This document shows positions 46,789-56,181 of a stretch of 64,000 nucleotides of DNA, piece by piece. Made by a program: the position numbers and the translations under genes. The stretch lies in assembly GCA_041389495.1 (NCBI GenBank), contig JAWKRT010000001.1:1364001-1428000 (forward strand). The letters run 5' to 3'. The stretch comes from Myxococcota bacterium (GTDB taxonomy: Bacteria; Myxococcota_A; UBA9160; UBA4427). Under the pieces are notes generated by a model, which saw only the letters and a program-made list of their open reading frames with translations, was not told the DNA's origin and did not search any database. Each line of letters starts with the position of its first letter. The first letter of the stretch is position 1.

Positions 46789-46941
46789 AAGGACACAGCG
46801 CGAGGTCGCGGCGCCGGGCCGGCGCCCGCGAGCGTCGAGAGTGAGTCGGGCGGGGCACGCGATCGCGGCGCTCGCGAGCGCGAGAGAGCCGGAGCGCGGG
46901 GCCTCGGCACATGACGACCCCGGAGAGAGGGGCCCACGAGC

Positions 46942-47784
46942 GTGCGCATGAATCAACGAATCGACCGGTGGCTTGAGAGGTCGGGCGTCGCCCGGCCGGG
47001 GTCGGAGATCGCTCCGCGCCAGGGCGGGCTCGCGGGGCGTCGCTCCGCCGTCGTCCTCGCCGCGACGTCGCTCGCGGCGGCCCTCGTGCTCGCACCGGGC
47101 GTCGGGAGCTCGGCCGGCAGCGAGCACGGCGACGAGGCGGCCGCTCCGGCGAAGGGGCCCGTGCACGTCGCCACCAGCGTCTGCGACGCGCAGCGGCTCA
47201 AGGCGGCGAAGGCCGAGGACCCGCGCATCCAGATCGAGATCCCGGCCGAGTTCAACAAGCCGTGGCCGTCGCTCTCCGCGTGCGAGTCGCACGACGCGAC
47301 GTGGGACGAGCGCGCCGATGGCCCCATGCAGCCGATCCCGTTCAGCCACAAGCACCACGCGGGCCAGTTCCAGATCGACTGCCAGTACTGCCACTCCGCG
47401 ACGGACCGCTCGCGCGCGGCGGGCATGCCCTCGGTCGAGGTCTGCATGGGCTGCCACGCGCAGTTCCCGAAGGAGTACGACGAGCTCGAGGGCATCCGCA
47501 TCCTGAAGCAGCACTGGGAGGAGAAGACGCCCGTCGTCTGGAAGCAGATCCACCGCCTCCCCGAGCACGTGAAGTTCCGGCACAACCGCCACGTGCAGGC
47601 GGGCGTCGCGTGCCAGAAGTGCCACGGGCCGGTCGAGGAGATCGACAAGATGCACCTCGTGCCCGACACGAAGTGGTGGTTCTACGGGCTGCCCACGCAG
47701 AAGCTCGAGATGGGCTGGTGCATCCAGTGCCATCGCGACAACAACCAGCAGGCGACGCAGGACTGCCTCGCCTGCCACTACTAG
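46942..47784 (+). CDS. actA: alternative complex III penta-haem cytochrome c subunit ActA
   Basis: A 280-residue multihaem cytochrome. Five CxxCH sites are at residues 147-151 (CQYCH), 168-172 (CMGCH), 224-228 (CQKCH), 260-264 (CIQCH) and 275-279 (CLACH). A hydrophobic segment at about 36-52 anchors it in the membrane with the haems outside. Context FSHKHHAGQFQIDCQYCH and HNRHV are typical of ActA, which takes electrons from ActB and passes them to ActE. GTG at 46942 and ATG at 46948 are both possible starts; GGAGAGAGG lies upstream. It opens the act operon. Confidence 0.94.
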   Translation: MRMNQRIDRWLERSGVARPGSEIAPRQGGLAGRRSAVVLAATSLAAALVLAPGVGSSAGSEHGDEAAAPAKGPVHVATSVCDAQRLKAAKAEDPRIQIEIPAEFNKPWPSLSACESHDATWDERADGPMQPIPFSHKHHAGQFQIDCQYCHSATDRSRAAGMPSVEVCMGCHAQFPKEYDELEGIRILKQHWEEKTPVVWKQIHRLPEHVKFRHNRHVQAGVACQKCHGPVEEIDKMHLVPDTKWWFYGLPTQKLEMGWCIQCHRDNNQQATQDCLACHY

Positions 47785-47838
47785 GCCGCGGCCCGCGCAC
47801 GCGCGCACGAACCCCACGACCCAGGACGGACGCAGCGT

Positions 47839-50811
47839 ATGCCCGAACTCGATCGTCGCGATTTCCTGAAGCTCGTCGGACTCGGAGCCGGCACCGCCGC
47901 CGCGGCGGGTTGCTCCGATCCCATCGAGGACCTCGTCCCGTACGTCGTGCAACCGGAGACGGTGACGCCCGGGATCCCGACGTTCTACGCGTCCACCTGC
48001 CGCGAGTGCGCGGCGGCGTGCGGCCTGCACGTGCGCACGCGCGAGGGGCGGCCGATCAAGCTCGAGGGCAATCCCGAGCACCCGATCAACCAGGGCAGGC
48101 TCTGCGCGCGCGGCCAGGCGGGCATCGGCCGCACCTATCATCCCGATCGCTACGCCGGCCCGATGGCGCGCAGCGGCGACGCGCTCGCGCCGACGTCGTG
48201 GAGCGAGGCCGAGGCGAAGCTCGCCGAGGCCGTGAAGGCCGCGCCCGGCCGCACGTGGGTGCTCGGCGCGTCGCGCGGCCCGACGATCGACGGGATCGTC
48301 GACGCCGTCGTCGCCGGCGCGGGCCTCGGCGGTCGCGTCGTCTACTCGACCTTCGACGGCACCGCGCTCCGCGGCGCGACGGAGCAGGTGTTCGGCATCG
48401 CGGCGACGCCGCTCTTCGACCTCTCGAGCGCCGACCTCGTCCTCGACTTCGGCTCGGACTTCCTCGGCACCGGATCGTCGCCCGTCGAGCACGCCGCGCA
48501 GCTCGCCGAGGCGCGCGACATCGCGAAGCACCCCGACGGCGGCGCGAAGCTGGTCGCGATCGGGCCTCGCCTCACGCTCACCGCGAGCAACGCGGAGCGC
48601 TGGATCCCGGCGTCGGCCGGCAGCGAGGGTGCGCTCGCGCTCGCGCTCGCGAAGGCCGTCGCGAGCCGCCGCGGCGTGATGGACGCGGCGCTCGACGCCG
48701 CGCTCGCGAAGGCGCCGTCGCTCTCGGCCGTCGCCACGGCCGCCGACGTCGACGCGCACGCGCTCGAGACGCTGGCCGCGGATCTCGCGAGCGCGGGCGC
48801 GGCCGTCGCCATGCCGCCCGGGCCCGCTGCGAGCGGCACCAACGCGGTCGCCGCGAACGCGGCCGTGCTGCTGCTCAACGCCGTCGTGGGCGCGGTCGGC
48901 TCGCGCGTGCGCATTCCCGCGCAGCCCGATCCCGCGCCGAACGCGAGCTACGCCGAGGTGCAGCGGCTCGTCGACGCGATGAGCGCCGGCCACGTCGCCG
49001 TGCTCGTCGTGCACGACGCGAACCCGCTCTACTCGCTGCCCGCGAGCAGCGGCTTCGCGCAGGCCCTCGCCAAGGTCGGAACGGTCGTGTCGCTCGCGCC
49101 GCTCGCGGACGAGACGTCGCAGGCCGCGCACCTCGTGCTGCCCGATCACACGCCGCTCGAGTCGTGGGGCGACGCCGCACCGCGCGCGGGCGTGCGCTCG
49201 CTCGTGCAGCCGACGGTGCGCCCGCTGCAGGACACGAAGGCGATCGGCGACGTGTTCCTCGCGCTCGGTCGCGCGCTCGGCGCGGACGTGCCGGCGGGCG
49301 ACACGCGCTCGATCCTCGAGGCGGCCTGGGGCGGGGCGGCGAGTCTCCGCCAGGCGCTCGCGCGCGGCGGGCGCTTCGGCGCCTCCGACGCGGGCGGTGC
49401 GACCGTCCAGCCTTCGGCGGCGGCCGCGGTGTCGGCGCCGTCGACGCTCTCGGGCCGCGGCGAGTACACGCTCGTCGCCTACCCGCACTCGACGATCGGC
49501 GACGGCTCGGGCGCCGCGCTGCCGTGGATGCAGGAGATCCCGGACCCGGTCACGAAGCTCTCGTGGCGCTCGTGGGCCGAGGTGAGCAAGGCGACGGCGA
49601 CGTCGCTCGGCCTGAAGTTCGGCGACATCGTCGAGGTGACGACCGACGCGGGCGCGATCGAGCTGCCGGTCTATCCGCGCGGCGGCGTGCGCGACGACGT
49701 CGTCGCGATCGCGGTCGGGCAGGGGCACACGGTCGGTCACTACGCGTCGCTCGCCGGCGACGGCCAGCCCGGCGTCGCGCGCGGTGCGAGCGTCATCGCG
49801 GTGCTGCCCGCGGCGACGGACGAGAAGGGCGGGCGCGCGTGGCTCGCGACGAAGGCGTCGCTGCGCCGGACGGGCGCCTTCCAGCGCATCGCGCTCTCGC
49901 AGTGGACGGACAACCAGCGCGGACGCGGCCTCGCGCCGACGGTCTCGCTCGCGGCGCTCGCCGGTCACGACGACCACCACGGCGGACACCACGAGCTCCT
50001 CGTGCCGTACGACCGCGGCCAGGACGCGCACCCGGACGAGCCGTACCGCTGGGGCATGACGATCGACAACGATCGCTGCACCGGCTGCAGCGCGTGCATC
50101 GCCGCCTGCTACGTCGAGAACAACGTCGCGATCGTGGGCGAGGCCAACGCGCTCAAGCACCGCGAGATGACGTGGATCCGCATCGAGCGCTACGTCGGCG
50201 ACGGCGACCGCGAGGGCGGCGAGGAGCGCCGGCCGGTGCCCGACCGCGAGGAGCTCGGTCGCACCGACGTCCGCCACGCGCCGATGCTCTGCCAGCACTG
50301 CGGTGCGGCGCCGTGCGAGTCGGTGTGTCCGGTGATCGCGACGTACCACTCGCCCGACGGCCTGAACGGCATGATCTACAACCGCTGCGTGGGGACGCGC
50401 TACTGCGCGAACAACTGCGTCTACAAGGTCCGGCGGTTCAACTACTTCGACTACGGCAACGACAACTGGCCCGGTCTCCTCTCGCTCATGCTGAACCCCG
50501 ACGTCACCGTGCGGCAGCAGGGCGTGATGGAGAAGTGCACGTTCTGCGTGCAGCGCATCCACCTCGCGAAGCAGCCGCGCAAGGACGCCGGCCAGATCCT
50601 GCAGGACGGCGACGTCGTCACCGCGTGCCAGCAGTCGTGCCCGACCGGCGCGATCACGTTCGGCAACACGCGCGACGCGAAGGCCGCCGTCAACGCGAAG
50701 GCGAAGCAGGCGGACAAGCGCGCCTACCACTCGCTCCACGTGCTCAACACCCGGCCCGGCATCACCTACCTCGCGCAGGTGACGCGCGATTCCGAGGAGT
50801 CCCACGCATGA
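47839..50811 (+). CDS. actB: alternative complex III iron-sulfur subunit ActB
   Basis: A 990-residue fusion of a molybdopterin-oxidoreductase-like domain and a ferredoxin-like domain. The Tat signal RRDFLKLVG is at residues 6-14. CRECAAACGLHVRTREGRP and GRLCARGQ mark the N-terminal domain, in which ActB proteins keep the fold but not the Mo cofactor. From about residue 748 the four-cluster ferredoxin region follows: CTGCSACIAACYVENN, CQHCGAAPCESVCPV, CVGTRYCANNC, then CTFCVQR and CQQSCPTGAI. It conducts electrons from quinol oxidation in ActC towards ActA. It overlaps actC by 4 bases. Confidence 0.95.
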   Translation: MPELDRRDFLKLVGLGAGTAAAAGCSDPIEDLVPYVVQPETVTPGIPTFYASTCRECAAACGLHVRTREGRPIKLEGNPEHPINQGRLCARGQAGIGRTYHPDRYAGPMARSGDALAPTSWSEAEAKLAEAVKAAPGRTWVLGASRGPTIDGIVDAVVAGAGLGGRVVYSTFDGTALRGATEQVFGIAATPLFDLSSADLVLDFGSDFLGTGSSPVEHAAQLAEARDIAKHPDGGAKLVAIGPRLTLTASNAERWIPASAGSEGALALALAKAVASRRGVMDAALDAALAKAPSLSAVATAADVDAHALETLAADLASAGAAVAMPPGPAASGTNAVAANAAVLLLNAVVGAVGSRVRIPAQPDPAPNASYAEVQRLVDAMSAGHVAVLVVHDANPLYSLPASSGFAQALAKVGTVVSLAPLADETSQAAHLVLPDHTPLESWGDAAPRAGVRSLVQPTVRPLQDTKAIGDVFLALGRALGADVPAGDTRSILEAAWGGAASLRQALARGGRFGASDAGGATVQPSAAAAVSAPSTLSGRGEYTLVAYPHSTIGDGSGAALPWMQEIPDPVTKLSWRSWAEVSKATATSLGLKFGDIVEVTTDAGAIELPVYPRGGVRDDVVAIAVGQGHTVGHYASLAGDGQPGVARGASVIAVLPAATDEKGGRAWLATKASLRRTGAFQRIALSQWTDNQRGRGLAPTVSLAALAGHDDHHGGHHELLVPYDRGQDAHPDEPYRWGMTIDNDRCTGCSACIAACYVENNVAIVGEANALKHREMTWIRIERYVGDGDREGGEERRPVPDREELGRTDVRHAPMLCQHCGAAPCESVCPVIATYHSPDGLNGMIYNRCVGTRYCANNCVYKVRRFNYFDYGNDNWPGLLSLMLNPDVTVRQQGVMEKCTFCVQRIHLAKQPRKDAGQILQDGDVVTACQQSCPTGAITFGNTRDAKAAVNAKAKQADKRAYHSLHVLNTRPGITYLAQVTRDSEESHA

Positions 50812-52178
50812 CGCCTCCGCCTCCCGCGACGGCCGTCGCGACGATGAGCCACGCCGCCCCGGCGGCGCAGGACTCGAAGATCAATCGCGACATCCTCGCA
50901 CCCACCCGCTACGTCAGCTGGCAGTGGGGCGTGCTGCTGCTGCTCGCCGTCCTCGGCGTGGGGCAGGCGGTGTTCACGCTCGGCTACCAGACGTACGTCG
51001 GGCTCGGCGTCGCCGGCTACCAGGCGCCCATCTTCTGGGGCGTCTACATCATCACGTTCGTGTTCTGGATCGGCATCGGTCACGCGGGAACGCTGATCTC
51101 GGCGATCCTCTTCCTGTTCCGCGCGAAGTGGCGCAACGCCATCAACCGCGGCGCCGAGGCGATGACGGTCTTCGCGGTGCTCACCGCCGCGCTCTTCCCG
51201 CTCATCCACATCGGGCGGCTCTGGAAGTTCTACTTCCTCATCCCGTATCCGAACCAGCGCGGCCTGTGGGTGAACTTCAAGAGCCCGCTGCTCTGGGACG
51301 TGTTCGCGGTGAACACGTACATGACCATCTCGATCGTCTTCTTCTTCGTCGGCCTGATCCCCGACATCGCCGTCGCGCGCGACCGCTCGACCGGCCTGAA
51401 GCGCGCCATCTACGGCGTGCTGTCGCTCGGCTGGCAGGGCACGTCGGGCCAGTGGAAGGCGCACAACCGCACGGTGCTGCACCTGTCCGGCCTCGCGACG
51501 CCGCTCGTGCTGTCGGTGCACTCGGTCGTGTCCTGGGACTTCGCCATGTCGATCATCCCCGGCTGGCACGCGACGATCTTCGCGCCGTACTTCGTCGCCG
51601 GCGCCATCTTCGGCGGCTTCGCGATGGTGCTCACGGTCATGATCCCGGTGCGCCGGATCTTCGGCCTCGAGGCCTACATCACGAACTACCACTTCGAGAA
51701 CATGTCGCGCTTCCTGCTGTTCACGTCGTGGATCGTCGGGTACGCCTACGGGATCGAGTACTTCATCGCCTGGTACAGCGCGGTCGAGTTCGAGCAGACG
51801 AGCTTCTGGATGCGCGCCTTCGGGCCCTTCTGGATCTCGACCTGGATCATGATCTTCTGCAACTGCATCGCGCCGCAGGTGCTCTGGTTCAAGAAGGTGC
51901 GCACGCACGTGCCGACGCTGTTCGTCCTGTCCGTGCTGATCAACATCGGCATGTGGTTCGAGCGGTACGTCATCATCATCACCTCGCTGTCGCGCGACTT
52001 CGTGCCCGCGGCGTGGGGCGTGTACATCCCGGCGCCGGCCGAGCTCTCCATCCTCGTGGGCAGCTTCTGCTGGTTCTCGATGTTCTTCCTGCTCTTCATC
52101 AAGTTCTTCCCCATCGTGGCGATCTCCGAGGTCAAGGAACTCGCGATCCACGAGCGGGCGCACGGGGAGGCGCACTGA
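50808..52178 (+). CDS. actC: alternative complex III quinol-oxidising membrane subunit ActC
   Basis: A 456-residue NrfD/PsrC-like integral membrane protein with about ten helices. The N-terminus has the family stretch RDILAPTRYVSWQWGV. The first helices include WIGIGHAGTLISAILFL, with the His that is conserved at the quinol site, and RLWKFYFLIPYPNQRGLWVNF-type loops (interrupted here by usual variation). It oxidises menaquinol or ubiquinol and probably contributes to proton translocation together with ActF. Start and stop both overlap neighbours (4 bases and 1 base). Confidence 0.95.
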   Translation: MTPPPPATAVATMSHAAPAAQDSKINRDILAPTRYVSWQWGVLLLLAVLGVGQAVFTLGYQTYVGLGVAGYQAPIFWGVYIITFVFWIGIGHAGTLISAILFLFRAKWRNAINRGAEAMTVFAVLTAALFPLIHIGRLWKFYFLIPYPNQRGLWVNFKSPLLWDVFAVNTYMTISIVFFFVGLIPDIAVARDRSTGLKRAIYGVLSLGWQGTSGQWKAHNRTVLHLSGLATPLVLSVHSVVSWDFAMSIIPGWHATIFAPYFVAGAIFGGFAMVLTVMIPVRRIFGLEAYITNYHFENMSRFLLFTSWIVGYAYGIEYFIAWYSAVEFEQTSFWMRAFGPFWISTWIMIFCNCIAPQVLWFKKVRTHVPTLFVLSVLINIGMWFERYVIIITSLSRDFVPAAWGVYIPAPAELSILVGSFCWFSMFFLLFIKFFPIVAISEVKELAIHERAHGEAH

Positions 52179-52684
52179 TGCCCATGCTCGTCAGCGTCTT
52201 CGACCGGCCGCAGGACGTCGTTGCGGCGGTGACGAAGCTCAAGGGCCGCGGTTTCGACCAGATCGAGACCTACTCGCCGGCCCCGTTCGAGGAGATCGAC
52301 GACGCCGTCGATCCGAAGCCGAGTGCGGTGCGCGCGTTCACGCTGATCGGCGGGCTCGCGGGCGTCGTCACGGGCTTCTTCATCCAGATCTGGATGTCGC
52401 TCGACTGGCCCGTGAAGATCGCGGGCAAGCCGTTCGCCTCGATCCCGCCGTACGTGATCATCGGCTTCGAGCTGACGATCCTCTTCGGCGGTCTGCTCAC
52501 GCTCGTCGGCCTGCTCGTGGTCGGGAAGCTCTACCCGCGCTTCCACCTCGACCCGGCCTACAGCGCGCGCTTCTCGGGCGAGGAGTTCGGCGTGGTCGTG
52601 ACGTGCAAGGATCGCGACGTCGCCGAGGTGGATGCGCTCCTGCGGTCGAACTCCGCGAAGGAGGTGAGCCTTGTCGATGCGTAG
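52178..52684 (+). CDS. actD: alternative complex III subunit ActD (DUF3341)
   Basis: A 168-residue protein with an N-terminal ferredoxin-like region (VSVFDRPQDVVAAVTKLKGRG, with the customary FDxYSPAPFE-like segment IETYSPAPFEEID), two membrane helices (about residues 51-70 and 92-113) and a C-terminal soluble part. This is DUF3341/ActD, a structural subunit of ACIII. It begins in a TGATG overlap with actC and overlaps the actE start by 14 bases. Confidence 0.93.
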   Translation: MPMLVSVFDRPQDVVAAVTKLKGRGFDQIETYSPAPFEEIDDAVDPKPSAVRAFTLIGGLAGVVTGFFIQIWMSLDWPVKIAGKPFASIPPYVIIGFELTILFGGLLTLVGLLVVGKLYPRFHLDPAYSARFSGEEFGVVVTCKDRDVAEVDALLRSNSAKEVSLVDA

Positions 52685-53231
52685 GCTCGGTGTCGCGCTG
52701 GCGCTGCTCGCCGCGTCGAGCGTCGGCTGCTGGGAGCAGATCGACGGCGGCAAGTGGTTCCCGCAGATGAAGCGGCAGGCCGCCGTGCAGGCGTTCGAGC
52801 GCGTCGACCACGCGGGACAGCTGCAGGGGTTCACGCCGCCCGACGGCACGGTTCCCGTCGGCGGCGCCGGCGTGCCCGACCTCGCGGCCATGGCGCTCGC
52901 GGACCAGGAGGCGATCGCCAACCCCGTCGCGCCGTCGCTCGCCTCGCTCGAGCGCGGCAAGGTGCTCTTCGGCCGCTACTGCGCCGCCTGCCACGGGCCG
53001 CAGGGCGCGGGCAACGGCCCGGTCGCCGGGCCGCCCTTCGGCACCGGCCCGCTCGGCCTCGTGCTCCCCATCGGCGGCGCGACGAGCGTCGCCCGGGGCC
53101 TCACCGACGGACACATCTACACGACGATCTCGCTCGGCCGCGGCCGCATGCCGAGCTACCGGCGCATCGGGCCCGAGGATCGCTGGAACGTCGTGAACTA
53201 CGTGCGCGAGCTGAACGGAGGTCGGCCGTGA
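52671..53231 (+). CDS. actE: alternative complex III mono-haem cytochrome c subunit ActE
   Basis: A 186-residue lipoprotein cytochrome. The lipobox ends at Cys20 (SSVGC). The haem motif CAACH is at residues 104-108 with a possible axial Met in GRGRMPSY. ActE delivers electrons from ACIII to a soluble cytochrome or directly to an oxidase. The start is taken as TTG at 52671 because AAGGAGG ends 6 bases upstream; ATG at 52677 is the alternative and gives an otherwise identical protein. It overlaps actF by 4 bases. Confidence 0.92.
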   Translation: MSMRRLGVALALLAASSVGCWEQIDGGKWFPQMKRQAAVQAFERVDHAGQLQGFTPPDGTVPVGGAGVPDLAAMALADQEAIANPVAPSLASLERGKVLFGRYCAACHGPQGAGNGPVAGPPFGTGPLGLVLPIGGATSVARGLTDGHIYTTISLGRGRMPSYRRIGPEDRWNVVNYVRELNGGRP

Positions 53232-54553
53232 GTTCCCCGAGCGTCGTCGCCGAGAAGGCGAATCCGCGTGCCCTTCCGCAGCCGTTGACGGCCATCTGCG
53301 CCGCACTCGCGGCGCTCGGCGTCGCGGCCTTCGTGTACGGGCTGAAGAACGATCCGCAGACCGCGTGGCTCGCGTTCCACGCGAACTTCATCTACTTCGC
53401 GCTGCTCGCGCAGGCGGGCGTCATCCTGTCGTGCATCTTCACGATCGTCGGCGCGAAGTGGCCGGGGCCGCTGCGCCGCATCTCCGAGGCGCTCGGCGCC
53501 TGGGTGCCCGTGACGTTCGTGCTGTTCCTCGTCGCGTGGGGCGGCGGTGCGGGCGACTACCTGTTCGAGTGGCAGCGCGAGGGCGCCGTCCACGGCAAGG
53601 ACGTGTGGCTCAACCCGACGCGCGTGTGGTGGACGGACTTCGGCATCCTGCTCGCCATGACCGTGCTCTCGCTCGCCTTCCTGCGCGCTTCCGTGCGGCC
53701 GACGCTCGGCAACGCGGCGTCGACCGCCACCGGGATCGCGAAGTCGATGGCCGAGAGCTTCACGTCGGGCTGGCGGGGCGACGCCGAGGAGCGCGAGGCG
53801 GCCGAAGCGCGCAAGCGCTTCCTCGCGCCGATCATCTGCCTCGTCTTCGCGCTCGGCTACAGCCTGGTCGTGTTCGACCAGGTGATGTCGATGGAGCAGA
53901 CCTGGTACTCGAACCTCTTCGGAGCGTTCGTGAGCTGGGGCGGCATCCTGTCCGCGGTGTCGGCGATCGCGCTGATCGCGATCCTGCACCGCAACGCGCC
54001 GGGGCTCGAGGGCGAGGTGAACGAGAAGCGCCTCCACGACATCGGGAAGATGATCTTCGCCTTCTCGATCTTCTGGATGTACCTGTTCTTCTCGCAGTAC
54101 CTCGTGATCTGGTACGGCAACCTGCCCGAGGAGACGCTCTTCTTCCGCGATCGCCTCGGCCCGCAGTTCGTGATCGACAAGGGCTTCACGGATCTGGCGT
54201 GGGCGCGCGCGTGGTCGGGCTGGGACTTCCGCTGGGCGCGCCTCGACGAGGCCTACGGCTGGACGTCGATGATCGTGTGGGCCTGCTGCTGGATCGTGCC
54301 CTTCTGGGTGCTGCTCGGACAGCGGCCCAAGAAGACGCCCGCCATCCTCGGCAGCGTGGCGTGCGTCGTCCTCGTCGGGCTGTGGATCGAGCGCAACCTG
54401 CTGATCTGGCCGTCGGTCGTGAAGGACGGCGGCTTCGCGTGGTTCGGCGGCGTGCAGCTCGCGATCGCGCTCGGCTTCCTCGGCGCGTTCTCGCTCGTGT
54501 TCCTCGTGTACACGCGCGTGTTCCCGTCGCTGGCGGTGCCCGCGCGCGACTGA
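53228..54553 (+). CDS. actF: alternative complex III membrane subunit ActF
   Basis: A 441-residue integral membrane protein with about ten helices, a distant paralogue of ActC. Family landmarks are FHANFIYFALLAQAGVI, the MEQTWYSNLFG segment, FWMYLFFSQYLVIWYGNLPEE, and WTSMIVWACCWIVPFWVL near the end. ActF is thought to form a second proton-translocating unit. It closes the operon; no actG/H genes and no caa3 oxidase genes follow, in contrast to many act clusters. A strong hairpin lies 31 bases past the stop. Confidence 0.95.
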   Translation: MSSPSVVAEKANPRALPQPLTAICAALAALGVAAFVYGLKNDPQTAWLAFHANFIYFALLAQAGVILSCIFTIVGAKWPGPLRRISEALGAWVPVTFVLFLVAWGGGAGDYLFEWQREGAVHGKDVWLNPTRVWWTDFGILLAMTVLSLAFLRASVRPTLGNAASTATGIAKSMAESFTSGWRGDAEEREAAEARKRFLAPIICLVFALGYSLVVFDQVMSMEQTWYSNLFGAFVSWGGILSAVSAIALIAILHRNAPGLEGEVNEKRLHDIGKMIFAFSIFWMYLFFSQYLVIWYGNLPEETLFFRDRLGPQFVIDKGFTDLAWARAWSGWDFRWARLDEAYGWTSMIVWACCWIVPFWVLLGQRPKKTPAILGSVACVVLVGLWIERNLLIWPSVVKDGGFAWFGGVQLAIALGFLGAFSLVFLVYTRVFPSLAVPARD

Positions 54554-54584
54554 CGCCCCGCGCCGACGCGGAAGGCACGGATGC

Positions 54585-54614
54585 CGGGCCGGTGCGCGAG
54601 CGCGCACCGGCCCG
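54585..54614 (+). terminator. strong hairpin terminating the act operon
   Basis: A perfect 13-bp stem, arms 54585-54597 and 54602-54614, with a 4-base loop GAGC and all but two pairs G-C. It is followed by CTTCGTTCC, only weakly T-rich. It lies 31 bases after the actF stop. Confidence 0.7.
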
Positions 54615-54647
54615 CTTCGTTCCGGCCGCCCGCTATGCTGCGCGGCC

Positions 54648-56171
54648 GTGTCGCGCACCGATCCGCTCCCGTTCGAGCTCGCCATCCGGGACGGCGACCA
54701 GCTCTTCCCGCTGACGCAGCGCGGCGGCTACCTGCTCCTGTCCGAGGACGGTCTGTTCCACTCGACGCGCCGCACGGCGGTCGGCGCGCACTACGTCCCG
54801 TACGACGACATCACGCACGTGGTTCCCGCGCGCCGGGGCATCTGGATCGGGCGCCGGCGCACCGTCGAGGCCGTCACGCGCGGGCGCCACACGCGCGCCG
54901 ACACGGCGGCGCTCGCGCGCGCGATCGAGGCGCGCGTCGCGCGCCGGCCGGGCGGCGCCGAGCGCGTCGCGCTCTTCCGCGAGAACGACCGGCGCCTGCG
55001 CGGCTCGCACGGCGCGAGGCTGACGATCGCGTGTGCGCTCGTCTGGCTCGGGCTGCACCTGCTGCAGGTCTCGGACGGCTTCGTCGAGTCGGTCGGGATG
55101 TTCGTCGCCGAGCTCGCGCGCGCGGGCGAGTGGTGGCGCGTGGCGACCGCGCAGTTCCTGCACCAGGTGGGCCTCCCGCGGCCCGAGGCCTTCGAGTCGT
55201 CCGTGGGCCAGCTGCTGTGGCTGCGGCTGTGGCTCGCGCTCGGGCCGCTCGCATCGTGGGCGCCGCTCCACCTCGCCGTGAACACGGCGCTCCTGCTGCT
55301 GTTCGGGCAGCTCGTCGAGCAGCCGCTCGGGCCGCGGCGCACGCTCGTCGTGCTCGGCGCCGCGGGCCTCGGCGCCGCGTTCGCCAGCGCGGCCGTCGAC
55401 GAGCGGATGATCGGGGGCTCGGGGCTCGTGCTCGGCCTCGCGGGCGCAGCGCTCGCGCTCGAGCTCGCCGTTCCGGAGCGCCTGCCGGCGCCGTGGCGCA
55501 TCCCGCGCCGCGTGCTCGTGCCGGTGCTCGCGCTCGAGGCGGTGCTCGGGTTCGCGCTTCCCGTCGTGGCGGGGTTCGCGCATCTCGGCGGCTTCGCGGG
55601 CGGCTACCTCGCGGGGCGTGTCGTCGGCCCGGGCGGCGTCCTCGACCGCGCGTCGTCGCGCCCGCTGCGCGCCGCGGCGCTCGCCGTCGCGACGGCGGGC
55701 ATCGCGGCCTTCGCGGCGGCCGCGCCGCTCGTGCTGCGCTGGCCGGGCGCGCTCGCCCGCCACGCCGACCGGATGCTCGCGGTCGAGGACGCGACCGCCG
55801 GCGACCTGAACGACCTCGCGTGGCGCATGGCGACCGAGAGCGACGCGCTCGCCCGCGCGAGCGCGCGCGCGAGCGCGCTCGCGCTCGCCGAGCGCGCCGT
55901 CGAGGAGACCGAGCGCGCCAACCCCGACTTCCTCGACACGCTCGCCGAGGTGCGCTTCGCGAGCGGCGACGCGGGAGCGGCCATCGCCGCGATCGACGAG
56001 GCGATCGAGATCGCGCCGTGGGACCCCTACTTCCGCGAGCAGCGCGACCGGTTCACCGGCGCGCGCGCGCCCGACGATCGGCCGGTCGCGCCCGCGCTGC
56101 CGTGGTACCTGCGCGTGCCCGACGCGCGCGACGCGGCGCCGTGGGACGAGGGCGAGGGCATCGCGATCTGA
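54648..56171 (+). CDS. rhomboid-family intramembrane protease with extra N- and C-terminal domains
   Basis: A 507-residue protein. Residues 1-100 form a soluble domain with PH-like character (YLLLSEDGLFHSTRR, VPYDDITHV). The rhomboid core follows: His172 (AQFLHQ), HLAVN with His208 and Asn212, catalytic Ser258 in GGSGLVLG, and catalytic His312 in AHLGGFAGGY. The Ser-His dyad is intact, so it is probably active. An insert of about 30 residues separates FLHQ from HLAVN. The last 120 residues are helical, with a TPR-like pattern (ALAERAVEETERANPDF, AAIAAIDEAIEIAPWD). GTG start after the act terminator. The substrate is unknown. Confidence 0.85.
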   Translation: MSRTDPLPFELAIRDGDQLFPLTQRGGYLLLSEDGLFHSTRRTAVGAHYVPYDDITHVVPARRGIWIGRRRTVEAVTRGRHTRADTAALARAIEARVARRPGGAERVALFRENDRRLRGSHGARLTIACALVWLGLHLLQVSDGFVESVGMFVAELARAGEWWRVATAQFLHQVGLPRPEAFESSVGQLLWLRLWLALGPLASWAPLHLAVNTALLLLFGQLVEQPLGPRRTLVVLGAAGLGAAFASAAVDERMIGGSGLVLGLAGAALALELAVPERLPAPWRIPRRVLVPVLALEAVLGFALPVVAGFAHLGGFAGGYLAGRVVGPGGVLDRASSRPLRAAALAVATAGIAAFAAAAPLVLRWPGALARHADRMLAVEDATAGDLNDLAWRMATESDALARASARASALALAERAVEETERANPDFLDTLAEVRFASGDAGAAIAAIDEAIEIAPWDPYFREQRDRFTGARAPDDRPVAPALPWYLRVPDARDAAPWDEGEGIAI

Positions 56172-56181
56172 GCGCGCGGGC

